From Flavobacterium omnivorum (GTDB lineage: Bacteria > Bacteroidota > Bacteroidia > Flavobacteriales > Flavobacteriaceae), in contig NZ_FNDB01000017.1 of the NCBI RefSeq assembly GCF_900099915.1, positions 21,018 through 85,017 on the forward strand: DNA of 64,000 nucleotides, written 5' to 3'. The position numbers and the translations under genes are program-made. The stretch's first letter is position 1, and every line of letters begins with the position of its first letter. The notes beneath the pieces were generated by a model. It worked only from the letters and a program-made list of their open reading frames with translations, made no database searches and was not told the DNA's origin. Of the stretch, positions 15,715 through 27,844 are shown in pieces.

Positions 15715-16755
15715 ATGCAAAAAATAAAAACAGCTTTACTCTCTTACGGAATGTCTGGCAAAGTATTTCACGCTCCATTCCTCGCATTTCATCCAGGCTT
15801 TGAGCTTCTTGGTGCTTGGGAACGCAGTAAAAAGCTGATTCATCACGATTTTCCAGAGGTGAAAAGCTATGAGTCAATAGAAGAATTGTTAGAAGATGAT
15901 GTTGATTTAGTCATTATAAATACGCCGGTGGAAACGCATTATGAATATGCAAAACAAGTCCTTTTGGCTGGAAAACACGCCATTGTCGAAAAAGCATTTA
16001 CGACCACCGTGGCACAAGCTCAGGAATTAGCGGCTATCGCCAAAGAAAAAGGAGTAAAACTAGCCGTGTTCCAAAACAGAAGATGGGACAGCGATTTTAA
16101 AACAGTACAAAAAATTATTTCGGATAAAGTATTAGGTGAAATCGTGGAAGCCGAATTTCATTTTGATCGCTACAATCCGCTTTTGAGTCCAAAGCAACAC
16201 AAAGAAACTGTAAATTCTGGAGCCGGAATTCTGAAAGACTTAGGACCACATTTAATTGATCAGGCACTGTGTTTGTTTGGTTTACCGCAATCGGTTTTTG
16301 CTGATATTCGGATTACCAGAGAGCATTCGTTAGTGGATGATTATATAGATATTCTACTGTATTATTCTAGTTTTCGAGTGCGTTTAAAAGCCGGTTTTTT
16401 TGTACGCGAAGCAATTCCGGCTTATGTCATTCATGGCAAGAAGGGTTCGTTCCTAAAACCACGTGGTGATGTACAGGAAGACGAATTGAAATTAGGAAAT
16501 AAACCAAATTTAGAAATGTGGGGAACGGAGTCCATCGAAAAACGAGGATTGTTGCACACTGAAATTAATGGAGAAATTGTTCAGGAAATTATCCCCACAC
16601 TTCAAGGGAATTATTATGATTTTTTTGATGGGGTTTATCATTCGATAATAAATGACGCTATAGAACCAGTATCGGCTCAAGATGGTGGGCATGTAATGCA
16701 AATTATTGAAGCTGCAATCCAAAGCAGTGCTCAGAAAATGGTAATTGACCTATAA
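15715..16755 (+). CDS. Gfo/Idh/MocA family NAD(P)-dependent oxidoreductase
   Basis: 346 residues from the Met at 15715 (MQKIKTALLSYGMSGKVFHAP). The N-terminal Rossmann domain carries the nucleotide loop SYGMSGKVFHAP and the VIINTPVETHYEYAKQVLLAGKHAIVEKAFTTT region, where the usual EKP is EKA. The C-terminal domain (from about 125) has the family beta-sheet with GAGILKDLGPHLIDQAL, placing the catalytic His. It resembles the YdgJ/YhhX subgroup. Such enzymes oxidise sugars or polyols in the cytoplasm; the substrate cannot be read from sequence. It is followed by a perfect palindrome that probably ends transcription. Confidence 0.9.
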   Translation: MQKIKTALLSYGMSGKVFHAPFLAFHPGFELLGAWERSKKLIHHDFPEVKSYESIEELLEDDVDLVIINTPVETHYEYAKQVLLAGKHAIVEKAFTTTVAQAQELAAIAKEKGVKLAVFQNRRWDSDFKTVQKIISDKVLGEIVEAEFHFDRYNPLLSPKQHKETVNSGAGILKDLGPHLIDQALCLFGLPQSVFADIRITREHSLVDDYIDILLYYSSFRVRLKAGFFVREAIPAYVIHGKKGSFLKPRGDVQEDELKLGNKPNLEMWGTESIEKRGLLHTEINGEIVQEIIPTLQGNYYDFFDGVYHSIINDAIEPVSAQDGGHVMQIIEAAIQSSAQKMVIDL

Positions 16756-16758
16756 AAT

Positions 16759-16814
16759 ATACCGCGAATTCGCTAATTTCTATACTTTTTTAAAAATTAG
16801 CGAATTCGCGGTAT
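16759..16814. repeat. Perfect 21-bp inverted repeat; terminator or dispersed palindrome
   Basis: Arms 16759-16779 and 16794-16814 match perfectly across a 14-base gap. The same arm sequence (ACCGCGAATTCGCTAATTTC) recurs with one change as a half-site at 27621-27640 and more loosely at 37496-37515, so this is probably a member of a dispersed repeat family. It may also serve as a terminator. Confidence 0.7.
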
Positions 16815-16861
16815 TTACTTTTTATAAACAATAACGTTGTATTTTTCCTTAAATGTGTTGC

Positions 16862-16896
16862 TTTGACACAAACAACGATTGCTTTTTGTAATTTTG
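16862..16896 (+). promoter_or_regulatory. Likely promoter of the MFS gene
   Basis: TTTG (16862-16865) and TAATTTTG (16889-16896) are 23 bp apart, an acceptable Bacteroidota promoter. A start site near 16903 leaves a leader of about 20 bases before the TTG codon at 16924, which supports that start. Confidence 0.45.
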
Positions 16897-16923
16897 ACGC
16901 TTTAAATGCTAAAATAAATCACT

Positions 16924-18135
16924 TTGATAGATTTAAACTTTTTAGGAAGGTTACGAACAAAAGCCAAGTTAAAGAAATCATATAAGGATGCGAAGATTTC
17001 CTATTTGAACCGAATCCGTTGGGCGGTTTCGATGTTTTATTTTGGGATGGGTTTGTGTTTTGCCACTTGGGCCAGCCGAATCCCAGATATTAAAACGACC
17101 TTGCATTTAAGCGAAGGCGATTTAGGAAGTATTTTATTCGCTTTACCATTAGGACAATTAGTAATTATGCCTTTTTCTGGGAAATTGGTAACCCGTTTTG
17201 GCAGCCACCGCATCTTGATATTTTCTCTTTTATTGTACGTTTTTAGCATGACAAATTTAGGTTTGGCTGCAGCGGCTTGGCAACTGTCATTAGGCTTATT
17301 CGTCTTTGGAATCTTTGGGAATCTATCTAATATTGCCGTCAACACGCAAGGTGTTTATACTGAAGTACTGTTCAAAAAAACTATCATGTCCTCCTTTCAT
17401 GGGATGTGGAGTTTTGCCGGATTTATGGGAGCACTCGTGGGATTGGGCATGTTAGCTTTTGAACTCTCGCCTTATAAACACTTTCTCATTGTGGCCGGAA
17501 TCGTATTTTTGATGATGGCTTTCAACTACAAATTTTTAATCAAAGCCAAAGAAATCAAGCAAACCGAAAAGAAAAAGTTATTCTCAAAACCAGATAGTGC
17601 GCTGCTTTGGTTGGGCGTAATTGGGTTTTGTTGCATGGCAAGTGAAGGAGTCATGTTTGATTGGAGTGGCGTTTATTTCAAGGACGTCATCAAAGCCCCA
17701 GGACCATTAGTGATTTTGGGTTACACTTCTTTTATGATTATGATGGCAGGCGGACGCTTCTTAGGAGACGGTCTGATTGGTAAATTTGGTCGAAAAACGG
17801 TCTTGCAAATCAGTGGAATTATGATTTCGGCAGGACTATTTACCGCCGTATTTTTCCCGTTTGTCATTCCCGCAACCATCGGTTTTATGTTGGTTGGGTT
17901 GGGTGTTTCTACAATTGTACCCACCGTATACAGTGTGGCTGGAAAAAATCCAAATGTTTCTCCTAGTGTGGCGCTAACGACCGTTTCCAGCGTTAGTTTT
18001 CTAGGTTTTTTGATGGGGCCACCTATTATTGGATATATTGCGGAGCTGTCGAGTTTGCGTTTTTCGTTTGCCTTTATTGGCGTTTTTGGGATATTTATTG
18101 CCATCATGGTATCACGTATCAAAGCAATAGCGTAA
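16924..18135 (+). CDS. MFS transporter (YbjJ-like)
   Basis: About 403 residues with roughly twelve hydrophobic helices. The MFS loop signatures are visible: SGKLVTRFGSHR after helix 2 and DGLIGKFGRK in the matching place of the second half. A basic N-terminal tail (RLRTKAKLKKSYKDAK) precedes the first helix. It is an inner-membrane secondary transporter; the substrate is unknown. The frame starts with TTG at 16924; no ATG lies nearby upstream in frame. It stands as a single gene after a strong palindrome and before a 533-bp non-coding gap. Confidence 0.88.
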   Translation: MIDLNFLGRLRTKAKLKKSYKDAKISYLNRIRWAVSMFYFGMGLCFATWASRIPDIKTTLHLSEGDLGSILFALPLGQLVIMPFSGKLVTRFGSHRILIFSLLLYVFSMTNLGLAAAAWQLSLGLFVFGIFGNLSNIAVNTQGVYTEVLFKKTIMSSFHGMWSFAGFMGALVGLGMLAFELSPYKHFLIVAGIVFLMMAFNYKFLIKAKEIKQTEKKKLFSKPDSALLWLGVIGFCCMASEGVMFDWSGVYFKDVIKAPGPLVILGYTSFMIMMAGGRFLGDGLIGKFGRKTVLQISGIMISAGLFTAVFFPFVIPATIGFMLVGLGVSTIVPTVYSVAGKNPNVSPSVALTTVSSVSFLGFLMGPPIIGYIAELSSLRFSFAFIGVFGIFIAIMVSRIKAIA

Positions 18136-18668
18136 TATTTTTTTCAGGAGCAGCAACAGTATTTTTTATAAGATCGTGATGTCCCGCTGTTCGCAGTATC
18201 TTTTTTTAAACGCATTTTGTGTTGTTTTCAAGAAGTTCAATTCTCCAAGCGTTTATAAAAAAGGATACTTGCTACCATCGCGGCTATACAGTTCGTTTGT
18301 TTTGCTAAGAACTTTTTCCAAAAATAGGTGCTAAAAGTTCTGTCGTAAAAATAATTTACTTGAAAATCAATAGGTTAGTATTTTTTGTTTATATTTAACA
18401 TTAGAATTCTTTCATGCGTTAGTACAATTGAATGCTGAATAGTAAATACCACTTTTTGCAGCAGCATCTTATTTAGGGTTTATACCACTTTTCCAAAATT
18501 CACTTTTAGTTATTTAAAGTTGCTATCCTTTATTGGATACCCTTCTTTATGCTTTTAGTTCAATCTTTAAGGATGCACTTAAGGGTTGAACTTCTTGCAT
18601 AAGAGAAGGAAAGCAAAGTTTTTATTACTGTCAATTTTACTAAATATAACCCCTCATCTGTTGAATAC
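18136..18668. other. Non-coding gap upstream of the TonB receptor, with one hairpin
   Basis: No convincing frame on either strand. The only clear structure is an imperfect 14-bp hairpin at 18558-18571 / 18578-18591 (GTTCAATCTTTAAG with CTTAAGGGTTGAAC, 6-nt loop), 78 bp before the receptor start and without a T-run. It could be a leader element controlling the receptor operon. Confidence 0.5.
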
Positions 18669-21506
18669 ATGAATAAATTTTACATTGTTTTCTTTCTTGT
18701 CTTTCAACTTGGAGGTATTAATGCACAAAATAACACTGGAATTTTTGGAAAAGTAGTGGATTCCAAAACCCAAAATCCATTGGGATTTGTAGTTGTGAGT
18801 ATTCAAAATTCGTCATTAATGCAACTCACAAAAGCCGATGGTAATTTTAGTTTTGATGCTGTTCCTGCAGGAAATATCTTGTTACTAGTGCACAGTCAAG
18901 GATTTCAAGACGGCCTGTATCCTATCGAAATCACTGCTGGGAAAAGGCTCGATTTAGGAACGATTGCGCTCGAAGAAGACCAATCTATTGAGCAACAAAG
19001 TAGTATTATCACACTTATCGAAAGTGACTTTGGCGAGGATAACAGCAGTTCCGAAAGTACTTCTGGTCTTCTGCAATCGTCCCGGGATGCTTTCTTGCAA
19101 GCCGCTGCTTTCAACTGGGGACAAGCTCGTTTTAGAGTGCGGGGATTAGACAGCGAACATTCCACAATGATGATTAATGGCGTTTCCATGAACAAAATTT
19201 ATGACGGAAGACCACAATGGGGCGAATGGGGCGGATTGAATGATGCGCTTCGCAATCAGGAATTCACTTTGGGAACTGCGCCATCGGATTATACCTTTGG
19301 TGGCATTTTAGGAACGCAGGAAATCAATACACGAGCTTCTATTTACAGGCCGGGTTCCCGAATCTCATTTTCAGGTACCAATACCAATTACAGTTGGCGT
19401 ACTATGGCAACACATGCTTCCGGGATGAACGCAAGAGGATGGGCTTTTGTAATCTCAGCAGGAAAGCGCTGGGCGAAAGAAGGTTATTTTGAAGGAACTA
19501 ATTATGATGCGAATTCTGTTTTTATAAGTCTCGAAAAAAAAGTAAGCGAACAACATTCCTTGAATCTAACCGCACTGTACACACCCAATTCCAGAGCTAA
19601 AAACTCACCAAACACAGCCGAAGTAACACAATTGACCAATGTAAAATACAATTCCTATTGGGGTTTTCAGGATGGTGAAAAGAGAAATGCCCGTATAAAA
19701 ACGATAGAGGAACCTACGATAATGTTGAATCATTATTTTAAAATCAACGATAAAGCCAATTTGAATTCGAGTCTGATGTATCAATTTGGAACAATTGCCA
19801 ACAGCAACATCGATTATCAAAATGCTAATAGTCCGGATCCTACGTATTACAGAAAGATGCCCAGTTATTACAGCTCGCTTTATGCACCGGATAACGGAGA
19901 ATTTTCGGGAGCATTTACTCCGGATTATGAAAATGCAGAGAAAAGCAAAGCTGCATTTCTAGCCCATCCACAAATTGACTGGAAGGCATTGTATGAGGCC
20001 AATCAAAATCCTGTTTTTGATTCCAATGGCATAATTACAGGCTACGAACCTACAAAAAGCAAGTACGTTTTGTATGAAGATCAAGTTGAAGATGAAACGG
20101 CGGTGGCCACCACAAATTTAAGTGTGTACTTATCGGAACATATCGCTCTCAATGCAGGAGCGTCTTTTAAAAAAGTACAATCACAGCATTCTCAGCAGCT
20201 TTTAGACTTGCTAGGCGGCTCTTATTTTGAAGATATTGATGCATTTTATGGCGGAAATCAGTCTCAATCTGATTTAAATAATCCAGACCGCCAAGTAGTG
20301 GTTGGTGATACATATGGATACAAGTATAATTTTTATGCCAATACTTTAGATGCTTTTACCCAGTTTAAGTTTACCTACAGTAAGGTAGATTTTTATTTGG
20401 CTCAAAATTTTTCAAAGAGTAGCTATCAAAGAGAAGGTTTGTATAAAAACGGTATCTATCCCAGCAATTCCTTCGGGAAAAGTGAGAAAGTGACATTTGA
20501 AAACTTTGGCTTCAAAGCCGGATTGAATCTAAAAATTTCGGGTAAACAATTGGTAACTTTCAATGCAGCTCATTTGACGAAAGCACCGTCATTACGCAAT
20601 ACTTTTGCAAATTCAAGAGTAAATAATTCAATTGTTGACGGGCTCGAAAGCGAAAATAATAGTAGTTTGGATGCTAGTTATGTGTACCGATCTCCAAAAT
20701 TGAAAGCCCGATTAACCGCCTATTATGCTTTACTTAAAAATGCCACTCAGATTTCCTTTTATTACGCCGAAGGAATTTTTGATGATGGCGCAGGTTATTT
20801 GAATACCGATGCTTTTGTAAGTCAGACTTTAACGCAATTGAATAAAAAGAATATCGGAGCAGAATTCAGTTTGGAATACCAACTAAGTCAAACGTTTAAA
20901 ACCACTTTTTCAGCTGCATTTGGCGAATATACGTATGACAGTAATCCAAAAGTGACGTTGATTAATGATGCGCAAGCTTCAGTGGACAATACGAGTCCGG
21001 TTTTTGATTTTGGAACCGCGGCACTCAAAAAGTACAAGCAAGCTGGAATGCCGCAAAGAGCCTATTCCGTAGGAGTGGAATACCGAGACCCTAAGTATTG
21101 GTGGATTAGCGCTAACATCAATTACCTGACCAATAGTTACATCGATATTTCGCCCATTTCCAGAACCGAAATATTTTATAAAAATCCTGCCAGTGGTTTT
21201 AACTTTCCGGAGGCGACAGAGGAACGAGCAGCACAACTGCTTCAACAAGAAAAATTTGACCCCACCTTGTTGCTTAATGTTGTGGGCGGAAAATCGTGGA
21301 GAATCTATGGGAAGAATGTTGGAGTTTTTGCCAGCATCAATAATCTGCTCGATGTTACTTATAAAACAGGCGGTTACGAGCAAGCTCGAAATGCAAATTT
21401 CAGAGAAAGAAACCAGGATGTTTCTAGCGGTACGCCTTCTTTTGGTCCCAAATACTTCTACGGATACGGCCGAACGTATTTTGTGAATCTGTATATCAAT
21501 CTTTAA
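18669..21506 (+). CDS. TonB-dependent outer-membrane receptor with N-terminal carboxypeptidase-like domain
   Basis: 945 residues. The signal peptide is MNKFYIVFFLVFQLGGINAQ; a carboxypeptidase-regulatory-like repeat follows (about 23-95, IFGKVVDSKTQNPLGFVVVSIQNS...DGNFSFDAVPAG). The plug domain includes WGQARFRVRGLDSEHSTMMINGVSMN, then a 22-strand barrel to the C-terminal aromatic strand ending in YFVNLYINL. It imports a ligand across the outer membrane with TonB energy. It differs from SusC, as no SusD follows; the partner is a DUF5689 lipoprotein 10 bases downstream. The ligand is unknown. Such pairs in Flavobacteriia are often suspected in metal, phosphate or nucleic-acid uptake, but nothing in this sequence settles it. 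Confidence 0.93.
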   Translation: MNKFYIVFFLVFQLGGINAQNNTGIFGKVVDSKTQNPLGFVVVSIQNSSLMQLTKADGNFSFDAVPAGNILLLVHSQGFQDGLYPIEITAGKRLDLGTIALEEDQSIEQQSSIITLIESDFGEDNSSSESTSGLLQSSRDAFLQAAAFNWGQARFRVRGLDSEHSTMMINGVSMNKIYDGRPQWGEWGGLNDALRNQEFTLGTAPSDYTFGGILGTQEINTRASIYRPGSRISFSGTNTNYSWRTMATHASGMNARGWAFVISAGKRWAKEGYFEGTNYDANSVFISLEKKVSEQHSLNLTALYTPNSRAKNSPNTAEVTQLTNVKYNSYWGFQDGEKRNARIKTIEEPTIMLNHYFKINDKANLNSSLMYQFGTIANSNIDYQNANSPDPTYYRKMPSYYSSLYAPDNGEFSGAFTPDYENAEKSKAAFLAHPQIDWKALYEANQNPVFDSNGIITGYEPTKSKYVLYEDQVEDETAVATTNLSVYLSEHIALNAGASFKKVQSQHSQQLLDLLGGSYFEDIDAFYGGNQSQSDLNNPDRQVVVGDTYGYKYNFYANTLDAFTQFKFTYSKVDFYLAQNFSKSSYQREGLYKNGIYPSNSFGKSEKVTFENFGFKAGLNLKISGKQLVTFNAAHLTKAPSLRNTFANSRVNNSIVDGLESENNSSLDASYVYRSPKLKARLTAYYALLKNATQISFYYAEGIFDDGAGYLNTDAFVSQTLTQLNKKNIGAEFSLEYQLSQTFKTTFSAAFGEYTYDSNPKVTLINDAQASVDNTSPVFDFGTAALKKYKQAGMPQRAYSVGVEYRDPKYWWISANINYLTNSYIDISPISRTEIFYKNPASGFNFPEATEERAAQLLQQEKFDPTLLLNVVGGKSWRIYGKNVGVFASINNLLDVTYKTGGYEQARNANFRERNQDVSSGTPSFGPKYFYGYGRTYFVNLYINL

Positions 21507-21516
21507 ATTAAAGTAT

Positions 21517-22872
21517 ATGAAATCAACATTTTACAGCATCTTTATAGTATTACTAATGCCATTCACCTTCAGCAATTGTGTGACTGATGATATTCCAGCA
21601 CCCAAACTCCTATGTACACAACCAGATTTAGTGCCCAATAAAGCAGTGGGTGAAGTTCACGCCACTGCAAATGCTATTGTCACACAACACAAATACGATG
21701 ATATTATCGAGGCGTATGTAGTTTCCAGTGATGAAGCTGGGAATTTTTTTAAGTCGATTTCCTTTCAAACTTTGGCAACAGCCACAAAGCCGGCTGTAGG
21801 ATTTAGCGTTCCCGTGGACGCAACCAACTTGTATATTGATTATAGATTGGGCAATAAAGTATACATCAAGTTGAAAGACCAATACACCGATATTTCCTTT
21901 GGTGGAATGCGTATTGGAAGCATTTTTGTAAATTCCTACAATGAAGGTGGCGTGGGGCGACTTTCGCAAAATGATTATAAAAAGGTATTGAATGCGTCTT
22001 GTACCAATGTAAAAGAGGAAGTTTTAGTGCGGTCCTTATCAATGTCAGAAGCATTAAATGATTCCAATTTGAATACTTTAGTCGAGCTGTCTGACGTTCA
22101 GTTTTCAGCGGCTGCAATAGGTCGTAGGTATTTTGAGGAAACCAATAATGTAGGCGGTGCGACCAATTGGGGTTTGCTAGATAAATTAGGGAATCAAGTT
22201 TATTTTAGAACCAGCAGTTTTTCTGATTTCGCCACCAAAGTAGTGCCCGGTGGCAGCGGTAAAGTAAGAGGAATTTTGACTAAATACGGAACGGACTATC
22301 AATTACTTCCCAGATCCGAAAAAGATGTGGTGATGACCGGAAAGCGAGCAGTCCCTTTTTTCTCCGAAGATTTTGAGACAGTAATAGATAAATCGAAATT
22401 GAGTTTACCTGCTTGGGCTAATTTGGTTCAAAAAGGAACACTTTTCTGGAAAGGAACAGTATATTCAGGTAACGGCTATGCCGAATTTAACATCACAGGA
22501 ACTAAAGTTGTTTCGAATGTAGCTTGGTTGATTTCGCCCAAAATAGACATGGACGTTCACACGAAAGAAGAATTAACTTTTAGAACCGCTCAGCATCATT
22601 TAGATGTAGACTCTCCATTAAATGCGTTAGACGTTTACGTTTCAACTAATTTTGATGGGTTGAATGTGACCTCTGCCACATGGACTCCTTTAGTTATAAA
22701 ATTACCCAATCAGGCCACACCTTGGTATCAATTTATAGGAAGTGGCGCCATTGATTTATCTTCGTTTAAAGGCAAAATTAATATCGCTTTTAGGTACACT
22801 GGATCGGGGAAAAATTTGGCTTTGGATGGTGCTTTCCAATTAGATGATGTTCAGGTTTTTGGGGATAAATAA
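21517..22872 (+). CDS. DUF5689 surface lipoprotein, partner of the TonB receptor
   Basis: 451 residues. The lipoprotein signal ends in the lipobox FSNC (Cys20). Residues about 40-280 fit the DUF5689 domain (AVGEVHATANAIVTQHKYDDIIEAYVVSSDEAGNFF..., GSGKVRGILTKYGTDYQLLPR). The C-terminal half (about 285-451) is a jelly-roll-like choice-of-anchor domain: FFSEDFETV, AWLISPKIDMD, LDVYVSTNFDG, NIAFRYTGSGKN...LDDVQVFG. The gene starts 10 bases after the receptor stop, so they form an operon and probably one outer-membrane complex, with the lipoprotein capturing ligand at the surface. Confidence 0.88.
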   Translation: MKSTFYSIFIVLLMPFTFSNCVTDDIPAPKLLCTQPDLVPNKAVGEVHATANAIVTQHKYDDIIEAYVVSSDEAGNFFKSISFQTLATATKPAVGFSVPVDATNLYIDYRLGNKVYIKLKDQYTDISFGGMRIGSIFVNSYNEGGVGRLSQNDYKKVLNASCTNVKEEVLVRSLSMSEALNDSNLNTLVELSDVQFSAAAIGRRYFEETNNVGGATNWGLLDKLGNQVYFRTSSFSDFATKVVPGGSGKVRGILTKYGTDYQLLPRSEKDVVMTGKRAVPFFSEDFETVIDKSKLSLPAWANLVQKGTLFWKGTVYSGNGYAEFNITGTKVVSNVAWLISPKIDMDVHTKEELTFRTAQHHLDVDSPLNALDVYVSTNFDGLNVTSATWTPLVIKLPNQATPWYQFIGSGAIDLSSFKGKINIAFRYTGSGKNLALDGAFQLDDVQVFGDK

Positions 22873-22932
22873 TTTTTATAAAAGACAAGAGTTGAAATCA
22901 CTATATTTGCCCTTCTTAAAAAAACACACATC

Positions 22933-23394
22933 ATGAAATCTACTTTATTAGCACTTGTTTCTTTATTATTTGTTTCTTGTTTATCGGATAACGAACCATC
23001 TAAACCTGTTGATTACACGGTTCAAAACGAAAAAGAAATCGTGGATTACATTGCCAAAAATAATTTGACCGCCATAAAAACCGATTCAGGTTTGTACTAT
23101 GTGATTAATGAAGCGGGAACTGGAACTCAACCAACAGCTTCATCTAATGTAACGGTAGCGTACAAAGGGTATTTTACTAATGGAAATACTTTTGACCAAA
23201 GCAATGCTTCAGGAATTTCATTTGGTTTAAACCAAGTGATAAAAGGATGGACAGAAGGTATTCCGTATTTTAAAGAAGGTGGAAACGGAGTTCTTTTGAT
23301 TCCTTCTCATTTAGGGTATGGAAGCAATGGAAGCGGACCGATTCCAGGAGGATCTGTTCTTGTTTTTGATGTAAAACTGATTAAAGTAAATTAG
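22933..23394 (+). CDS. Lipoprotein FKBP-type peptidyl-prolyl isomerase
   Basis: 153 residues with lipobox FVSC (Cys16). One FKBP domain (about 55-152): GTQPTASSNVTVAYKGYFTNGNTFDQS, FGLNQVIKGWTEGIPYFKEGG, LLIPSHLGYGSNGSGPIPGGSVLVFDVKLIKV. The aromatic and Asp residues of the active pocket (Y, F, D in YKGYF..FDQS, W in KGWTEG) are in place. It catalyses cis-trans proline isomerisation in the periplasm or at a membrane surface. It lies 60 bp after the DUF5689 gene; a TATATTTG box at 22902-22909 may give it its own promoter. It ends in a strong bidirectional terminator. Confidence 0.93.
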   Translation: MKSTLLALVSLLFVSCLSDNEPSKPVDYTVQNEKEIVDYIAKNNLTAIKTDSGLYYVINEAGTGTQPTASSNVTVAYKGYFTNGNTFDQSNASGISFGLNQVIKGWTEGIPYFKEGGNGVLLIPSHLGYGSNGSGPIPGGSVLVFDVKLIKVN

Positions 23395-23409
23395 TTCTAC
23401 GCTATTATA

Positions 23410-23452
23410 AAATCACAAAAGGCTGTTCAATTTGAACAGCCTTTTGTGATTT
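23410..23452. terminator. Bidirectional terminator between FKBP and GH97 genes
   Basis: A perfect 21-bp stem (23410-23430 with 23432-23452), with A- and T-tracts on the outer sides, lies between two convergent genes, 15 bp after one and 1 bp from the other stop. Confidence 0.9.
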
Positions 23453-23453
23453 A

Positions 23454-25885
<2,432 letters not shown>

Positions 25886-27532
25886 CTATTTTAGATTGGT
25901 TCCAATCCGCATTACGTTAGCTTCAAAATCTTCTCGTGGACCTGCTGCTTTGTTTTTGAGTTGGGAACGGTAATTGTAAATTGTGGATACTGAATACCGA
26001 AGAAATATTGAAATTTTTGCACTGTCCTTGATGCCCAAACGAATGAGTGCAAAAATCCGTAGTTCCGTATTCAGTAATTCGCCTTCTTTCAATTGGATCG
26101 CTTCGTCATCAATCAACAAAGCGCTGAATTCTGCTATGAAATTAGGAAAGAGTTGCAGGAACGTCTTGTCGAAATTGGTGAGAAATGCAGCAAATTCATT
26201 TTCGACAAATTGTTTCGATTTTACGGCACTAATCAGGTCATTCATTTTTCCCGTTGTTGCCATTACATTCAATTTTCGGCGGTATTCGTCTAATTTTCCG
26301 ATGTAGTCTGAACACTGATCCATGTAACGACCAATGTATATTTCTTTCAAAAGATTGGCTTCGGTCAGCGTATAATTGGTTTCATTCAATTTTTCATTGA
26401 AAATATTTAGTTCAGTATTCAACTCCGAAAGCTTGCTGTTGGCCAAACTTAAATCCTGCTTTGCTTTGGACAATTTTTTCATTTGCTTAAAAAGTAAAAA
26501 AAGCACCGCCAACAGGAACACGGATAATATACTCGCACTTATTAAAAACAGTACCAACTGAAATCGATTGGTTTCATTTTGTTTTTGATACGCCTCGTTG
26601 ATAATGGGCAGCATCTTCGATATTTCATAAGTTCGTAAGCGCGCATTACAAAAAAGAGCATCTTCAAGAGAGCGTTTTATGTATTTGTAAGCGCGATCAA
26701 TATCTCCGTTTTCATACATTAGAAAAGCCAACGAACGCAACGAAATGTATTCTTTTTTGGCCAATTGCAAATCGGAAATGGCCGAAATAGTCAACCATTT
26801 TTTCTCCTGATTAAAGTCTTTTTTTTGGCGATAGGCCTGCGAAATAATGTAGGCAATAACCGCTCGATCATCACTGTTGTGAGCAATATTTGGGAAATAG
26901 TTCAGTAATAAAGTCAATGTTTCTTTGTGTTTTCCAGCATCAAGAAACGTACTGGACTTTGCCATAATGTAAGCACTTGATTGCGGTTTGTAATAATTTA
27001 AAGAAGAATCACGGTACTTTTTTGTTAAAACAATATAGTTCTTTTTTTCCGGAAGTGAAGCCGCATAATCAGACATATAACCATAAACGACGCTATTTAC
27101 GGTGAAATAATAGCCTTTTATTTCGGGTGAAGTATTGATGTTGATTCGATTAAGAATATCCGTTGCTTCCTTGTACATTCCTAATGTTCCCATGATGGAA
27201 GCCAAATTTAATCGAGCATGATTTAGCTTTTCATTATCATTTAGTTTTTCGGCTATTTGAAAACTCTTTCGAGCATAAATCAAGGCGGAATCCGATTGAT
27301 ACGATTTATACTCCGCATATAATTTACCATAGATATCATATTTTTGAATATCGGTAAAAGCAGATGGCAGTAGCTCTTTGTATTTATTGATTTGAATCTC
27401 TTTTTTATCCGAATACAATTGGTAATCAGCAACTGTTTGATCCAATTCCTGTAATAATTGTTCAGAATTTTTTTGGGCAAAAAGAAAAATAGGAGACAAA
27501 AATGCAATAAGTACTGTCAAAAAGCGATTCAT
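25886..27532 (-). CDS. SusR-like membrane-bound TPR regulator (DUF6377)
   Basis: 548 residues: signal peptide (about 1-19), TPR-like helical repeats in the periplasm (about 40-315, GKLYAEYKSYQSDSALIYARKSF... and similar), one TM helix near 327-348 (LVLFLISASILSVFLLAVLFLLF), a coiled coil (about 350-395), then a cytoplasmic helical domain and a C-terminal LuxR-like HTH (TELRIFALIRLGIKDSAKISIFLRYSVSTIYNYRSQLKNKA). This layout is that of SusR, the maltose sensor that controls starch utilisation genes. It lies immediately upstream of the SusB-like GH97 gene on the same strand, so it likely controls that gene in response to malto-oligosaccharides. Close SusR orthology is inferred from architecture. 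Confidence 0.87.
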   Translation of the reverse strand: MNRFLTVLIAFLSPIFLFAQKNSEQLLQELDQTVADYQLYSDKKEIQINKYKELLPSAFTDIQKYDIYGKLYAEYKSYQSDSALIYARKSFQIAEKLNDNEKLNHARLNLASIMGTLGMYKEATDILNRININTSPEIKGYYFTVNSVVYGYMSDYAASLPEKKNYIVLTKKYRDSSLNYYKPQSSAYIMAKSSTFLDAGKHKETLTLLLNYFPNIAHNSDDRAVIAYIISQAYRQKKDFNQEKKWLTISAISDLQLAKKEYISLRSLAFLMYENGDIDRAYKYIKRSLEDALFCNARLRTYEISKMLPIINEAYQKQNETNRFQLVLFLISASILSVFLLAVLFLLFKQMKKLSKAKQDLSLANSKLSELNTELNIFNEKLNETNYTLTEANLLKEIYIGRYMDQCSDYIGKLDEYRRKLNVMATTGKMNDLISAVKSKQFVENEFAAFLTNFDKTFLQLFPNFIAEFSALLIDDEAIQLKEGELLNTELRIFALIRLGIKDSAKISIFLRYSVSTIYNYRSQLKNKAAGPREDFEANVMRIGTNLK

Positions 27533-27844
27533 TCAAATGGTATTAAATTGCTGTAAAAATAATTAAAAATCCAATGGAACTTCAAAAGTAAGGTTTGCAA
27601 AAGCAAGAGTTTTTAAAATAACCGCAAATTCGCTAATTTCTTTTCGATAAACTTTTAGCCACTAATTATCCGAATATTGACTAATTTTTTTAAAAGTAAA
27701 GATTAAATTGTGGAAAAATATTTCTTCAGTCTAATTTTTGGCTCGACCAAAATACTATCATTATTCACACGTTATGATTTTTTTATAAACCCAGAACTCA
27801 ATAAGTCCCTTACAAATCATTAAATTTGTAACTTATTCAAAGAC
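27533..27844. other. Divergent intergenic region with hflX -7 box and a dispersed half-repeat
   Basis: 312 bp between the SusR-like gene (minus) and hflX (plus), with no coding frame. TAAATTTG at 27821-27828, 17 bp before the hflX start, fits a -7 box though no clear -33 partner is seen. The half-site ACCGCAAATTCGCTAATTTC at 27621-27640 matches one arm of the 16759-16814 palindrome with one change. Confidence 0.5.

Noticed and set aside
18669..22872. SusC/SusD pair
   Set aside because: The receptor lacks a SusD partner; the following lipoprotein fits DUF5689 with a jelly-roll C-terminus, without the helical TPR build of SusD.
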